A stretch of DNA of 64,000 bases from Stentor roeselii (Eukaryota > Ciliophora > Heterotrichea > Heterotrichida > Stentoridae), in the NCBI GenBank assembly GCA_006503475.1, contig RSEH01000027.1, positions 1 to 64,000 on the forward strand, in the 5' to 3' direction. The notes beneath the pieces were generated by a model, which was not told the DNA's origin, did no database searches, and saw nothing but the letters and a program-made list of their open reading frames with translations. Shown here one piece after another: positions 43,407 through 53,500 of this stretch. The position numbers and the translations under genes are program-made. Numbering within the stretch: position 1 is the stretch's first letter; each line of letters starts with the position of its first letter.

Positions 43407-44474
43407 ATGACAAAAACCGGTAATAATCTAAAAATGAACCTTCCTGAAGTCCTCAAACTGGCAACCGATGTCTGGCTAGTCCCATGCAAACTAACCTGCG
43501 ATTCCTTCGAGCCACTTCTCCGTCCTCTCTTATCCGAAGACGACTACATAAGTAAAAACGTGCGAAAGACCTGGAAAAACGAGGAAGACAAGGTCTTAAT
43601 GCAGATAATTCTAGAAAGAGGTGCAAAACATTGGAGCTCTGTCGCAAAAGAACACAACCTTCGCTTTCACTCAGGGAAGCCTATTCGTAAAGGAAAGAAC
43701 TGCAGAGAGCGATGGTTCAACCACTTGAACCCAGACCTTCAGAAAGGTCAATGGTCTGCGGAGGAGGACGAGTTGGTTCTTCAAAAACACATGGAAATCG
43801 GGAATAAATGGAGCGAAATCGCTAAACTTCTACCGGGCCGGACTGAAAACCAGGTAAAAAACAGGTTTTATAGTTTAAAGAAAAAGAGTGAAAAAGAAGA
43901 AGAGTCCCCGAAAAGTCTTTTTAAAGTTCCTATACCTGAGTTTACTTTACCTGCACCTGCATTTTATAGACTTCCCTCGTTTTTAACAACTCAGGTTGAA
44001 AAGGGGTTTAATGAGGAAGAGTCTCTGGAAAAAAAAAATGAAAATGATGCTTTGAGTCAGAATAAACTTGAAATGATTGCCTTGCCGATTAGGATCTCTT
44101 CTCTTACTTCAGACCCTGAACTGCAGAACTTGCCTCAAAGGGTCTTTTCGACATCTTCGGAAGTAGAGACTCAGTCAGGATCAAGCTTTGATATCAACAA
44201 TATTTTTATTTCTAAAAAACTTGATATCGACACGCTTTACAACTCGAAAAATGTAGAAAAAAACGAAATTGATTACTCGTTTGGAAATTTCATGAAAAAC
44301 AGTGAAAATTTACATTGGGGATTTGAAACTGATGGATTTGGAATGGAAAAGAAATTTGAAATGTTTGGAAATTTTGAATTTGATGGGTTTTTCCCTGATT
44401 TGCAGGTCATGAAACTTATTTCAGGACAGGGTTTTGAACCTGATGCGCTTGAGATGTTTCGGGAGAAGAAGTAG
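43407..44474 (+). CDS. R2R3-type Myb DNA-binding protein, 355 aa
   Basis: Two Myb repeats lie at about residues 50-160. R2 has W(K)NEED...L.......W..VA and CRERW.NHL; R3 has KGQWSAEEDELVL.......W.EIA..LPGRTENQVKNRF. R2 carries an insertion (a basic GKPIRKGK stretch) before its third helix. The rest is acidic and low-complexity, consistent with an activation region, ending in a Phe/Glu-rich tail. It is likely a transcription factor; Myb proteins of this type are related to the c-Myb family and differ from the CDC5 type. TAG stop, no intron. Confidence 0.9.
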   Translation: MTKTGNNLKMNLPEVLKLATDVWLVPCKLTCDSFEPLLRPLLSEDDYISKNVRKTWKNEEDKVLMQIILERGAKHWSSVAKEHNLRFHSGKPIRKGKNCRERWFNHLNPDLQKGQWSAEEDELVLQKHMEIGNKWSEIAKLLPGRTENQVKNRFYSLKKKSEKEEESPKSLFKVPIPEFTLPAPAFYRLPSFLTTQVEKGFNEEESLEKKNENDALSQNKLEMIALPIRISSLTSDPELQNLPQRVFSTSSEVETQSGSSFDINNIFISKKLDIDTLYNSKNVEKNEIDYSFGNFMKNSENLHWGFETDGFGMEKKFEMFGNFEFDGFFPDLQVMKLISGQGFEPDALEMFREKK

Positions 44475-44626
44475 AGGAAGGATTGAGAATGGAATATTTA
44501 TCGTAATTAGTTTGAAGAGTCTCTTAGTTAAATATTTGAACATCCCCCATTAAGTCATTAATACATCAAATTGCATTATCTGAATAATACAAACTTTACT
44601 ATCCCCTTTAATCTAAAGACTTATAA

Positions 44627-44983
44627 ATGGACCTCAGATCAAAATTAGAAGCTTTACTTGAACGTGACCTACAAATGCAAAACGTTTACAAGTCCTCCAA
44701 CACTCCTCTTCTAAGCGAGGGTCTCGACATGTTCACCATCGAAACCCCAGCAAAGTTAAAGCCAAACCCTCAACCCGTTCAACGTCCTCAATCCTGCCAC
44801 CCAAGCCGTTTGGTTTACCCTTCAACAATGCAAGTCCCAAATCCGAGTTCTAAAATTTTTTACCCATCAACTCAACTAGCCAACTCTAAAGTTTCATTCG
44901 GGACAATTTTTTCCGACCCGACTCCTTTACGCTTTATAAGCGAGAGTCCTCTGGTAACACCTTCGCGTTTCCATAATTATTAA
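44627..44983 (+). CDS. Small Pro/Ser-rich protein, 118 aa
   Basis: No family is recognised. Residues 1-18 form an amphipathic helix. The rest is disordered and rich in Pro, Ser and Thr, with repeated (Y/F)PST strings (VYPSTMQ, FYPSTQL) and a C-terminal TPLRF..ESPLVTPSRF stretch that includes TP and SP pairs possibly phosphorylated. The codon use is C-rich and coding-like, and the frame starts after an A/T leader 152 bp behind the Myb gene. It converges with uL14 with 24 bp between stops. It may be an adaptor or a regulatory peptide; that is only a guess. Confidence 0.5.
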   Translation: MDLRSKLEALLERDLQMQNVYKSSNTPLLSEGLDMFTIETPAKLKPNPQPVQRPQSCHPSRLVYPSTMQVPNPSSKIFYPSTQLANSKVSFGTIFSDPTPLRFISESPLVTPSRFHNY

Positions 44984-45007
44984 TTTTGGTTATTGAATCC
45001 TACTTAA

Positions 45008-45430
45008 TTAAACTATCGCTCCAGCATGAGCCGCTACCCTCGGCCAAAGATCTGCGCATTCTTTCGTCACAGGCCCTGAAACTCCAGATCCTTTCATTTC
45101 ACCCTTCGGGTTAACAATGACCCCAGCGTTGTCCTCACAACAAATAAAAACGCCATCAGCCCTTCTCCAAGCTTTTCGCTGACGAATGACGACGGCGGGC
45201 ATGACTTTTTTCCTTAACTCTGGCTTTCCTTTCTTAACAGTCACAAGAACCATGTCGCCTATCGTCGCTGCTGGAAGACGATTGAGACGGGCACCGAACC
45301 GAGTCACGGCCATTATATACAAAATCTTCGCTCCTGTGTTATCTGCACAGTTTATCCGAGCTCCTACGGGCAAGGCGAGCGTGATGCGCATTTTTATGCC
45401 GGTAGCTCCAGTCCTTCCTCTTTTACTCAT
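45008..45430 (-). CDS. RPL23: 60S ribosomal protein uL14 (L23), 140 aa
   Basis: This is a full-length eukaryotic/archaeal-type uL14, 140 residues as in most eukaryotes. The family signature is present: [10 protein letters not shown], the [17 protein letters not shown] strand, VIRQRK..RR.DG, and [15 protein letters not shown]. It is part of the large subunit near the subunit interface. No intron. The start ATG lies only 28 bp from the ATG of the divergent LNR/EGF gene. Codon use is markedly C-rich, as expected for a highly expressed gene. Confidence 0.97.
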   Translation of the reverse strand: MSKRGRTGATGIKMRITLALPVGARINCADNTGAKILYIMAVTRFGARLNRLPAATIGDMVLVTVKKGKPELRKKVMPAVVIRQRKAWRRADGVFICCEDNAGVIVNPKGEMKGSGVSGPVTKECADLWPRVAAHAGAIV

Positions 45431-45458
45431 TTATTTCCATTCAATGGATTGAAAAAGT
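45431..45458. promoter_or_regulatory. 28-bp space between divergent start codons
   Basis: This is all that separates the uL14 and LNR/EGF start codons. Any two-way promoter must extend into the coding sequence of at least one gene. No motif is recognised. Confidence 0.4.
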
Positions 45459-47990
45459 ATGGAAAAGAATTTGGATTTTCAAGGGTTTTCAGGAAATTTC
45501 AAAGGGTTCAAAGGTTTTTTAGCGATTTTGGTTGGATTGGGTGTTGTTCAGGCTAGTCTTGACTTTTCTAGCACGACTTATCCGTTTCCTGCTGATGATG
45601 TTACTGATTTGAATGAGTCGCCTGAGCAGGAGAAGTATGATTGTGCTTATGATTTGGTGAATGATGGAAAATGTGACGGTTTTAATAATAAAGTGGAATG
45701 TGGATTTGATGGAGGTGATTGCTGTAGAGAGAGTTGTGAAAGATATTGTAAGGAGGAAAAGTGTTATTTTGAGTGTGGAAGTGCTGGGTATGATTGTCTT
45801 GTTGATACAACGTGTTGGAATTGCACGCATGGCACTTGTAATTCTATGTCTAAGTGCTTTTTGAGTGATGAGCAGGTTAAACTTGGGGTATTAAATTGTC
45901 AACGAAATAACATCGCTCACGGAAACTCAAGCACTGCTGATTTTTACTGCGGAAAAGACCCAAACAAGACTATTTCTCACAGTTTCGACCAATACGGCTT
46001 CCACTTTCCCGGATGTGGCCTAGCAGAAGACCTTTGCTCATCATACCAGTGCTGTTCAGACCTTGAAGCAAACAACTTGACAAGTGAAACCTGCACAACA
46101 GAAAAGCAAACTCTTTTAAGTTTTAACTATGAAACTAAAAATTTAGAAGAAGTTGAAACTTCTTGTATTGAATTATTTAGAGAGTGCTTTGTTAATAACT
46201 CTAGAGTGAATAAAGGCGAGTGTTGTGAATGTGATGAGGGGTGGGTTGGAAGGAACTGTGATATTCCCAGTTGTTTTCCTGATTGTAAACATGGAAAGTG
46301 TGTTGATATCGATCTTTGTGAATGCGATGATGGATGGTCTGATGTTGACTGCAGTGTTGCCACTTGTAAGGATTGTAAAAATGGAAAATGTATTGCTCCT
46401 GATGTTTGTTTTTGCACTTATGGATGGAATGGAACTGCTTGTGATGTTCCTTATGCTACTCCTGCTTGTGTTTATGGAATTGCTACGGCTCCTGATGTTT
46501 GTAAGTGTGAGGATAAGTACACTGGCGACCGTTGCGAGATCCCAAAATGCGAAACCTGCAACAAAGGCTGGTGCGTGAATCCAGGAGTATGCGAATGTTA
46601 CCCTCCATACTACTCCAAATCCCCATCTCTCTGGTGCACAGACTTAATCTGCAGCGAGATCTTCGGATCCTCATGTTTAAACTGCAGTAACTCATCATGC
46701 ACTCGTTGCAAAGTAGGTTATTTCCTAAACGATTCCTTTTGCACAGAATGTGAAAGTTTCAACGTTCACTGCTTAGAATGTAACAAATCTCAATGCACCC
46801 AATGTGCTTGGCCATATTCAGCAGAAGGCTATGACTGTATTTTTTCAGGTTTTTTAGAGTTTTCAAGCAAATTCTTCACATTTTTAAAGTCAAGTGAAAC
46901 AGCAGAACTTAAAGTTTTCAGAATCGGGCCAGTTACAAGTCGAGTCGAGGTTTCATTTAAATTAGTTGGGATAAGTGGAAGAATTAGGAAAGATGCTGAT
47001 TTTGGGTATTCTGAAGGGTCACTTTTTTTTGACCCTGGAGTTAGTGAGCAGGTGATAAGGATTCCTATTTACAACAAGTTTTATGATAGTGTTGGAAGTG
47101 TCAATTTTTATGTCCTGTTGTTTAATCCTGTTGGAGGAGTTTTTTTTGGATTGAACTTGACGAGAATTGTTGATTTCACTTGGAGTGATAAAGGAATTTC
47201 TGTTATTTCTTATTGTGTCGTTGAGATTTGGGATAACCCTACACAGGCACTTCCGGAATTGACTTCATATGTGCAAGAACACCCTGAAACTTCATATGGA
47301 TCTTTTAATTTCACGTTTAATGCTTTTAACTCTGAAGGAAAAACAACGAATACAGCGATATTTGTGGTGCAGGTGAGGAAAATCCTTAGTTTTTCCATTA
47401 ATACTCATTCCTGCCTGTTTGATTCTAACTCATTCGACGAGAAGTCCTCGATTTTCACAATAAAAAAAGTGACAGGTTCAAGTACAGGTTACTATTCAGA
47501 GTATTTATTAACAAAAGGTCTTTACACCCTAACACCTTACACAGCACTTCCAGGAGTTTACTGCAAGATTTACTCAAATCTGCTACTTCAGGGTGTTGCT
47601 ATCGAAGAAGGAATCCGAAGATCTCCAGGGTGGTACAACAACTACACAATGCCCAGAGGCAACTCAAGTTCAACCTGGGAATTCATTTATTTCCCAAGCA
47701 GTTCATTTGAAGGGTCATTATCAGTCACTTGTTCTTCATCAGACCTGATAAACGTGACAATCAATGAAAACTTGATCCTTGACTGTACCGGAAGTTGTTC
47801 TTCATCAGTTCAAACAATAACTCAAGGTATAGGTCTTCTTTTTTTCATCAAATATTTTCACTTTCAGGACAATCCTGGTTTTTTCTTAGTTTTTCAGTCA
47901 TCAGCGACGTATTCTTTAACAGAGATCTTTGCAGTGAATAAAACTTCAGTCTTAAGTCGCTTGTTCGTGGTAGAAAAAGACGAGTGTTAA
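45459..47990 (+). CDS. Secreted LNR / EGF-like / Calx-beta-like protein, 843 aa
   Basis: The start gives an N-terminus with a hydrophobic secretion signal at about residues 22-33. Lin-12/Notch-type repeats (YDCAYDLVNDGKCD..., GFDGGDCC) lie at about 50-105. EGF-like units (C.C..GW.G..C) fill about 245-395, followed by a cysteine-rich stretch to about 465. Next comes a Calx-beta-like module (about 485-595, with FGYSEGSLFFDPG). The C-terminal 240 residues are beta-rich with several N-x-S/T sites and scattered Cys, with no membrane anchor. It is likely secreted or lumenal; ligand unknown. The gene shows alternating C-rich and T/G-rich codon blocks. Its TAA is followed 6 bp later by the next ATG. 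Confidence 0.75.
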   Translation: MEKNLDFQGFSGNFKGFKGFLAILVGLGVVQASLDFSSTTYPFPADDVTDLNESPEQEKYDCAYDLVNDGKCDGFNNKVECGFDGGDCCRESCERYCKEEKCYFECGSAGYDCLVDTTCWNCTHGTCNSMSKCFLSDEQVKLGVLNCQRNNIAHGNSSTADFYCGKDPNKTISHSFDQYGFHFPGCGLAEDLCSSYQCCSDLEANNLTSETCTTEKQTLLSFNYETKNLEEVETSCIELFRECFVNNSRVNKGECCECDEGWVGRNCDIPSCFPDCKHGKCVDIDLCECDDGWSDVDCSVATCKDCKNGKCIAPDVCFCTYGWNGTACDVPYATPACVYGIATAPDVCKCEDKYTGDRCEIPKCETCNKGWCVNPGVCECYPPYYSKSPSLWCTDLICSEIFGSSCLNCSNSSCTRCKVGYFLNDSFCTECESFNVHCLECNKSQCTQCAWPYSAEGYDCIFSGFLEFSSKFFTFLKSSETAELKVFRIGPVTSRVEVSFKLVGISGRIRKDADFGYSEGSLFFDPGVSEQVIRIPIYNKFYDSVGSVNFYVLLFNPVGGVFFGLNLTRIVDFTWSDKGISVISYCVVEIWDNPTQALPELTSYVQEHPETSYGSFNFTFNAFNSEGKTTNTAIFVVQVRKILSFSINTHSCLFDSNSFDEKSSIFTIKKVTGSSTGYYSEYLLTKGLYTLTPYTALPGVYCKIYSNLLLQGVAIEEGIRRSPGWYNNYTMPRGNSSSTWEFIYFPSSSFEGSLSVTCSSSDLINVTINENLILDCTGSCSSSVQTITQGIGLLFFIKYFHFQDNPGFFLVFQSSATYSLTEIFAVNKTSVLSRLFVVEKDEC

Positions 47991-47996
47991 TAAATC

Positions 47997-50099
47997 ATGT
48001 CGCAAGGGCAGTCTCAACGTGCCTGGTGGAACACGATTCTCAACACTGAGTCATTCACGCAGCGTTGCCAGGTCTACGAAGAGGCTTTAGAAGTACTTCC
48101 TGGGTCTTATAAGTTGTGGTTTAACTATTTACATGAAGTAAGGACTTATGTGCAAAACAATGAAAGTCTTGATCATTACGAACTTGCTAACACCCTGCAT
48201 GAAAGGAGTTTGACCTTCATGCATCAAATGCCGCAGATCTGGCTGGATTATGCAGAGTTTCTTGCAGGACAAGGACATATCACTAGGACTCGAAAGGTTT
48301 TTGACTTGTCTTTGAATCGACTACCGCTTACTCAGCATGATTTGATTTGGGAAGCGTATTTGCCCTGGTCACTTTCGATGAGAAGTACTGAAAGTACTCG
48401 CAGAATTCTTAGAAGGTATCTTATTTTCAACCCTGGGTATTTAGCTGATTTTGTCGATTTCTTAATCAATAATCAATTTTACTCTGAAGCAGTTGTTAGG
48501 ATACAAGAATTACTTAATGTTGAAGATTCACCTGAACTTTGGAGAAAACTTGCTGAAGTGGTTTCAAAACATCCGGAATCTTGTAGGTATTCTGATGAAT
48601 TGCTTAAAACTTGTGAAAGTCGAATGGATGATAAGGCGGAAGCTTGGGGACTTTTAGCGGAGTTTTATATTAGAAGTGGCGACCTGGACAATGCCCGAGC
48701 AACATATGAAAAAGCCTTAAACGAGTTAGACTCAGTAAAGCACTTCACCGTGATTTTCGCAGCATACGCAGAACTAGAAGAGCAAGTCTTGCAATCAGTT
48801 CTCACCAACCCAGATGCTGCCGAATCCGCCATATCCCGACTAGAAACCCTTTTAACTCGACGAGAAGAACTATTATCCGACGTGAAATTACGAGAAAACC
48901 CAAACGACGTCGAAGAATGGTTAAAGCGAGTTTCTCTCTACCCAGAAAGCATCGAAAAGCAGCTTCGTACCTACGCAAAGGCAGTGACATTAGTCGACCC
49001 ATTCAAAGCTCGAGGTTCTCCCCAGCATCTTTGGATAAACTTCGCAAAGCTCTACGAAAATCACGGTCAAATGTCAAGCGCCCGTTTAGTCTTTCACAAA
49101 GGAACATTAAGCACAATGAAGAAAAGTGATCAACTTGCAGACATCTGGGAAGAATGGATCGAAATGGAACTTCGTCATCGTCATTACTCCGACGCTTTAC
49201 ACCTATCAAAAACAGTTTGTTTAAAACAACAAAAGTCCTACAAAGCGAAAACTGCCCAAGCCGAAGTCTCTACAAGTATTCGCCTCTGGTCACTTTACCT
49301 GGACCTGGAAGAGTCCCTGGGCAGTCTCGAGTCCACCCGCGAGGCCTACGAAAAAATGATCACTAACAAGTTCGCAACAGTGCAAACAGTTCTTAATTAC
49401 GTGAAGTACCTTGAAGGCCATGAACTGTGGGAAGAGTCTTTTCGTGCCTATGAAAAAGGACTGAATAAGTTTTCATGGCCACATGTTTATGATGTCTGGG
49501 TCTCTTACTTGACCTCTTTCGTCTCAAGATTCGGGAAAACGAAACTTGAAAGGGCTCGAGACTTGTTTGAACAGGTCCTTTCTACCTGCCCTAAAGACAA
49601 AATTAAAGTTTTTTACATGATGTATGCGCAACTTGAGGAAAAGTTCGGACTTGGAAATCACGTCATTGAAATCTTTGAAAAAGCCATTCGTGATGTTCCA
49701 ACTTCTAACGTTCCTGAAGTTTTTTTAACTTATATGCAAAAAGTAAATGAATTTTACGGAATCATCAAAATGAGGAACTTGTTTGAACTCGGTTTTGAAG
49801 TCATTCAAGAAACTTCTCATGTAATTGACTTAGGCTTGCAATTTGTTGAAATCGAGAAAAAACTTGGAGAAGTTGAAAGAGCTCGAAACATTTTTATTTA
49901 TATTTCGCAGTTTTGTGATGCAAGAAAAACTGAACATTTGAAGTTCTGGAATAAGTGGAATGAATTCGAGGTCTATCACGGCAGTCAAGACACTTTTAGA
50001 GAAATGATGAGGATCAAAAGAACTTCCATGTTCAACGCGGCTGGAGTCAACCTCGCTGACCTTGACGAGCCTGATGAAGGGTTTGAAGAAGATGCTTAA
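47997..50099 (+). CDS. SYF1: Pre-mRNA splicing factor SYF1/XAB2-like, 700 aa
   Basis: It is a chain of HAT (half-TPR) repeats over nearly the whole length. Motifs typical of SYF1/XAB2 are seen: YEEALEVLPGSYKLW, FMHQMPQIWLDY, RTRKVFDLSLNRLPLTQHDLIW, and GSPQHLWINFAKLYE. SYF1 belongs to the NineTeen/Prp19-associated complex, needed for spliceosome activation; here it must support removal of 15-nt introns. The C-terminal tail is acidic (DEPDEGFEEDA), as in the family. It is about 150 residues shorter than human XAB2, mainly at the N-terminus and tail. The start is only 6 bp after the preceding gene's stop, and the stop directly abuts the stop of the convergent gene. Confidence 0.9.
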   Translation: MSQGQSQRAWWNTILNTESFTQRCQVYEEALEVLPGSYKLWFNYLHEVRTYVQNNESLDHYELANTLHERSLTFMHQMPQIWLDYAEFLAGQGHITRTRKVFDLSLNRLPLTQHDLIWEAYLPWSLSMRSTESTRRILRRYLIFNPGYLADFVDFLINNQFYSEAVVRIQELLNVEDSPELWRKLAEVVSKHPESCRYSDELLKTCESRMDDKAEAWGLLAEFYIRSGDLDNARATYEKALNELDSVKHFTVIFAAYAELEEQVLQSVLTNPDAAESAISRLETLLTRREELLSDVKLRENPNDVEEWLKRVSLYPESIEKQLRTYAKAVTLVDPFKARGSPQHLWINFAKLYENHGQMSSARLVFHKGTLSTMKKSDQLADIWEEWIEMELRHRHYSDALHLSKTVCLKQQKSYKAKTAQAEVSTSIRLWSLYLDLEESLGSLESTREAYEKMITNKFATVQTVLNYVKYLEGHELWEESFRAYEKGLNKFSWPHVYDVWVSYLTSFVSRFGKTKLERARDLFEQVLSTCPKDKIKVFYMMYAQLEEKFGLGNHVIEIFEKAIRDVPTSNVPEVFLTYMQKVNEFYGIIKMRNLFELGFEVIQETSHVIDLGLQFVEIEKKLGEVERARNIFIYISQFCDARKTEHLKFWNKWNEFEVYHGSQDTFREMMRIKRTSMFNAAGVNLADLDEPDEGFEEDA

Positions 50100-50498
50100 T
50101 TAATTCATTTCTTGAATTTCTTGGTAGAACTTTTCAAGGTCGTCAACGACTGGCTCAGGTTTCGCTTCAATGAAAGAAAAGTCGAAAGAATGCGGGTGGA
50201 TCTCAAATTCAATTTTTTCTGTTTTACTTTGAAGGGATTTAACAGGGTGCATCAAGTTGATTTCTAAAGTCTTCGATTGAAGTTCAGTTGAAGGAAGATC
50301 TCGTTGATTAGTCTTAAAAGCTGGAGATAAGTTTAAATTCGTGTCAGTAAATTCATCAAGTTTAGTACGACTTTCTCCTTTTCCATGATGAACAACTAAA
50401 ACTTCAGCTTCTTCACTTTTCAACATCTGTTGATTGACAGGAACATCGAGATTAGCACTAATGTGTCGAAATTCCGTTTTTAATAGAGTGCATCCCAT
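50100..50498 (-). CDS. Small predicted N-acylated protein, 132 aa
   Basis: No family is recognised. It begins MGCTLLKTE, a myristoylation/palmitoylation start. The rest is charged and disordered, with a lysine/glutamate-rich C-terminus and an EIHPHSFDFSFIEAKPEP stretch. Its stop codon (50100-50102) touches the stop of SYF1 (50097-50099) with no spacer. Its start is 35 bp from the start of the divergent coiled-coil gene. The N-terminal motif and coding-like codon use support it as a real gene. Confidence 0.6.
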   Translation of the reverse strand: MGCTLLKTEFRHISANLDVPVNQQMLKSEEAEVLVVHHGKGESRTKLDEFTDTNLNLSPAFKTNQRDLPSTELQSKTLEINLMHPVKSLQSKTEKIEFEIHPHSFDFSFIEAKPEPVVDDLEKFYQEIQEMN

Positions 50499-50533
50499 TT
50501 TTACTACCTTAGAATTCCTGTCATTTAAATAAA

Positions 50534-53500
50534 ATGAAATCTGAAATGGACAACCTTACCACTGAAGAAAGTCTGGCACATTCACCTGAAGTCTTTTCTC
50601 CGACGTTTAAAAGTAACTTGTCGCGATTTAGCATCAGTCAGTCTCGACGAGAAGAGATCCTTCGCTTCGCTCTTCAAGAAGGTGAGCAGAAACTACAGGC
50701 GTTGTCTAGTGCACATCGAATGATCAAAGGAACTTTGAAAGAAAAGTCAAATATCCTTCTTCACAACATTCAGAAAAACCGAGAAGATATCAATCGACTG
50801 GAAAAACAACTGGAAAAACTTGAACTTAACTCAGCGAATATGACCCTTGCCATTAAGAAACAGAATCAACAGAAACTTGAAGCTTTTAAAGTTGCTTTAA
50901 AGCCTTTGGAAGATGTGATGGAAATGCTTCATACAAGTAAAGCGACACTTGTTCAACAGCTTAATGAAAAAGATGAAGCTTTGAAGGCTTTTACTGAAAA
51001 AGAAGCTGAATTTTTAATGTGCTTGGATTTGAAGTACTCGGAAGACTTGAAGTTTGAGAATGAAAAGAAAGGAGTTGTTGCTAGGATTGAAGATATGAAA
51101 CTTGAACATCCTTGGGAATATAAAGAATTCATTGAAGACCGCGAAACTAAAGAGTTTCTTGCGAAAACTAGGGAAAATAAAAAGGGGAAACTTGCACAGT
51201 TGAATTTTTTGGATAAGGTTATTGCGGATTTGAATAATCAGAGTGAAGTACTTTCGAGGGATATTGATGTTTTGAGGGCTAATACTATTTCGCATGATTT
51301 ACTGGTTAAGAATGATGCGGAGTTGCAGCAGTTGGAAAGCTTTTTGGATTTACAGTGTAGGAACTTTGAAGGGCCAGTCCTAAGCGAAGTAATCGAAGAC
51401 CTCTGCACCCTAGGAAATTTCCCAGTAAACCAAATGGTATTCAAAGAGCAATTCCGTCTAATCGAGCGAGAAGAGCTCGAGATGTTAGAATCTGTAAAAA
51501 ACCAGCAAGAATCCTTCGAATCCCGTATCGAAGACCTGACACGCACAATAGAAGAACTTGAGGTAGAAGTCTACGCTTTAATCAGCGTTCAACAAAGTGA
51601 CCCAAGTTTAGAACGTCAACTTTCCCAAGCGAAGTCAAATCTAGAGAAGACCAAAGCGGAAGCAAAGAAGTTTTCAAGAGACAACCAAATAAAAGCTCAA
51701 GTGATCAGCAAATGGAAAAGCGAGAATCGCAACATTTTACTGATAACTGACACCATCCGGATCCCGAGTGATGAAAAAGTCTCAGAAGAGTTCAAATCTC
51801 GACTCAGTCCTTTCGTCACCAACGCTGAGCACTGGAAGTCCATGGAAAGCATCATTTCACGATATTGCGAAAAAGCCTTAGACAGAGAAAACATGCAGAA
51901 TTCAATTATTCTTCAAAAGGAAAAAGAAGACTCACTAGTTGATAGCAAAATGGAAACTCTTCGACAAGTAAGGGCTGTAAAAACCTCGAAAGAAAGCGAA
52001 AGAACTGCTCTTCACAATGAATTCAAACAAATCTTGAATACTGAAAAAGTCACCATCAAAAACCTGGAAAGTTCTAAACTTGAAGTCGAATCCGCGAATA
52101 AGACAATGTTTCGAGAAAGACTTAATCAGACCTTGCAATGTAATTTAAACTACTCGAAAATTCAAAAGACTTATGGAGACAAAGCTATTAAAAAACTCAT
52201 TGAAAAGGAAACAACTGGACTCAAAGCGAAAATTGAACAAGAAAAAAAAATGCTTAGAGAAAATCTTGAAACTCTTTACAATGAAAAACTCGCCTGGGAA
52301 AAAAATCAGGGAGAATTAAAAAAAGAAATTTCTGATAACTTTTTAAATAAACTCACAGAAATCCAGAACGAAATCAAGAGAATCAAGCAGGAAAAGGCGA
52401 AAGTTGAAAAAGAAATCCAGATTTTAAATGACTCTGAAAATGAAGCTCATGCTAAACTTGACCAACTCGCTGAACAAAAAAGAAATGAACTTGTAAAAGA
52501 AGCGAAAAAAGTCGCTTGTTCTCATGGTGGAGGAAGACATGAAAGGATTGAACAGCTTTACAACTTGAGGACTAAAAAAGAAACTGAAATCGTCGAGTTT
52601 GAATCTCAGTTAATTCAATTAGAATGCGGATTAAGTGACAAGGAAACCCAAGCCGAAATGGAAATCTTTAAAATCAAGGCACGGATTCAAAACATTCAAA
52701 ACGAGTTAGACGAGATCGAAAAGGCCAAGAAACAAGCTCAGAAACTAGAAAAAACGATCAGTAAAATCGATATCACGACCTCTGACTTCGCTTCTGATAT
52801 TGATATCGCCAGTGATTCCCCGAAAAAGTCGATAAAAGAGGCTTTTTCACCTTTAGAAAAGCCGATGTCGCCTTTTGAAATCAACCCGAATATCACTGAA
52901 GAAGTGAAAGATATTGAAGAAGACAGTGAAATGCCTCCTCCAATACGTCAGGTCTACTCACGAGAGACTTTCGAGATTTATGAGGAGTATTTTTCTGATG
53001 TGAGTTCTGAAATTCCTTGTCCCCCCGAACCGAAGTACTTTTTTGACTGTCCTGAAGCGAAGTACCGTCCTTTCTTCGAAGCTGTGATGCCTTTATTAGA
53101 AGGAAGTGTTGTTTACAAGCTCTTTAAACTTAAAAAACCTGTTCCTTTCGACCCTCTTGAAAGTAAAGTTTGTTCTCCTGAAACTTGCGGCTTTGCTGTG
53201 AGAAAGATGAAACTCAATAAACAGCTGAATAAAGTCGAAATTAGACAAATTGGGAAAAATGGAGTCGAAAGCTCGATCATGGTCGACCAGATTAGCAGCA
53301 TTGTTATTCCTGCAACAACTTCTGATATTGTCAGGGCAAGGGCTAAAGGTGGAAATGAAGAACATACCTTGGAAAAAAGTCAGGAGTTTAATAAGGTTTA
53401 TCGAAATATGAAGGCTGCTGGAAAAGTTGATGTCAATTCGCAGGCTTTTGTTTATAAGGCTAAGGAAAATACTCTTTTTCCTTTTGTGGTTGTTGTTAAG

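Noticed and set aside
47828-47868. GT...TTTCAG stretch of 41 nt in the LNR/EGF gene that looks like a normal intron
   Set aside because: The frame is open through it, its length is not a multiple of three, and introns here are 15-17 nt.
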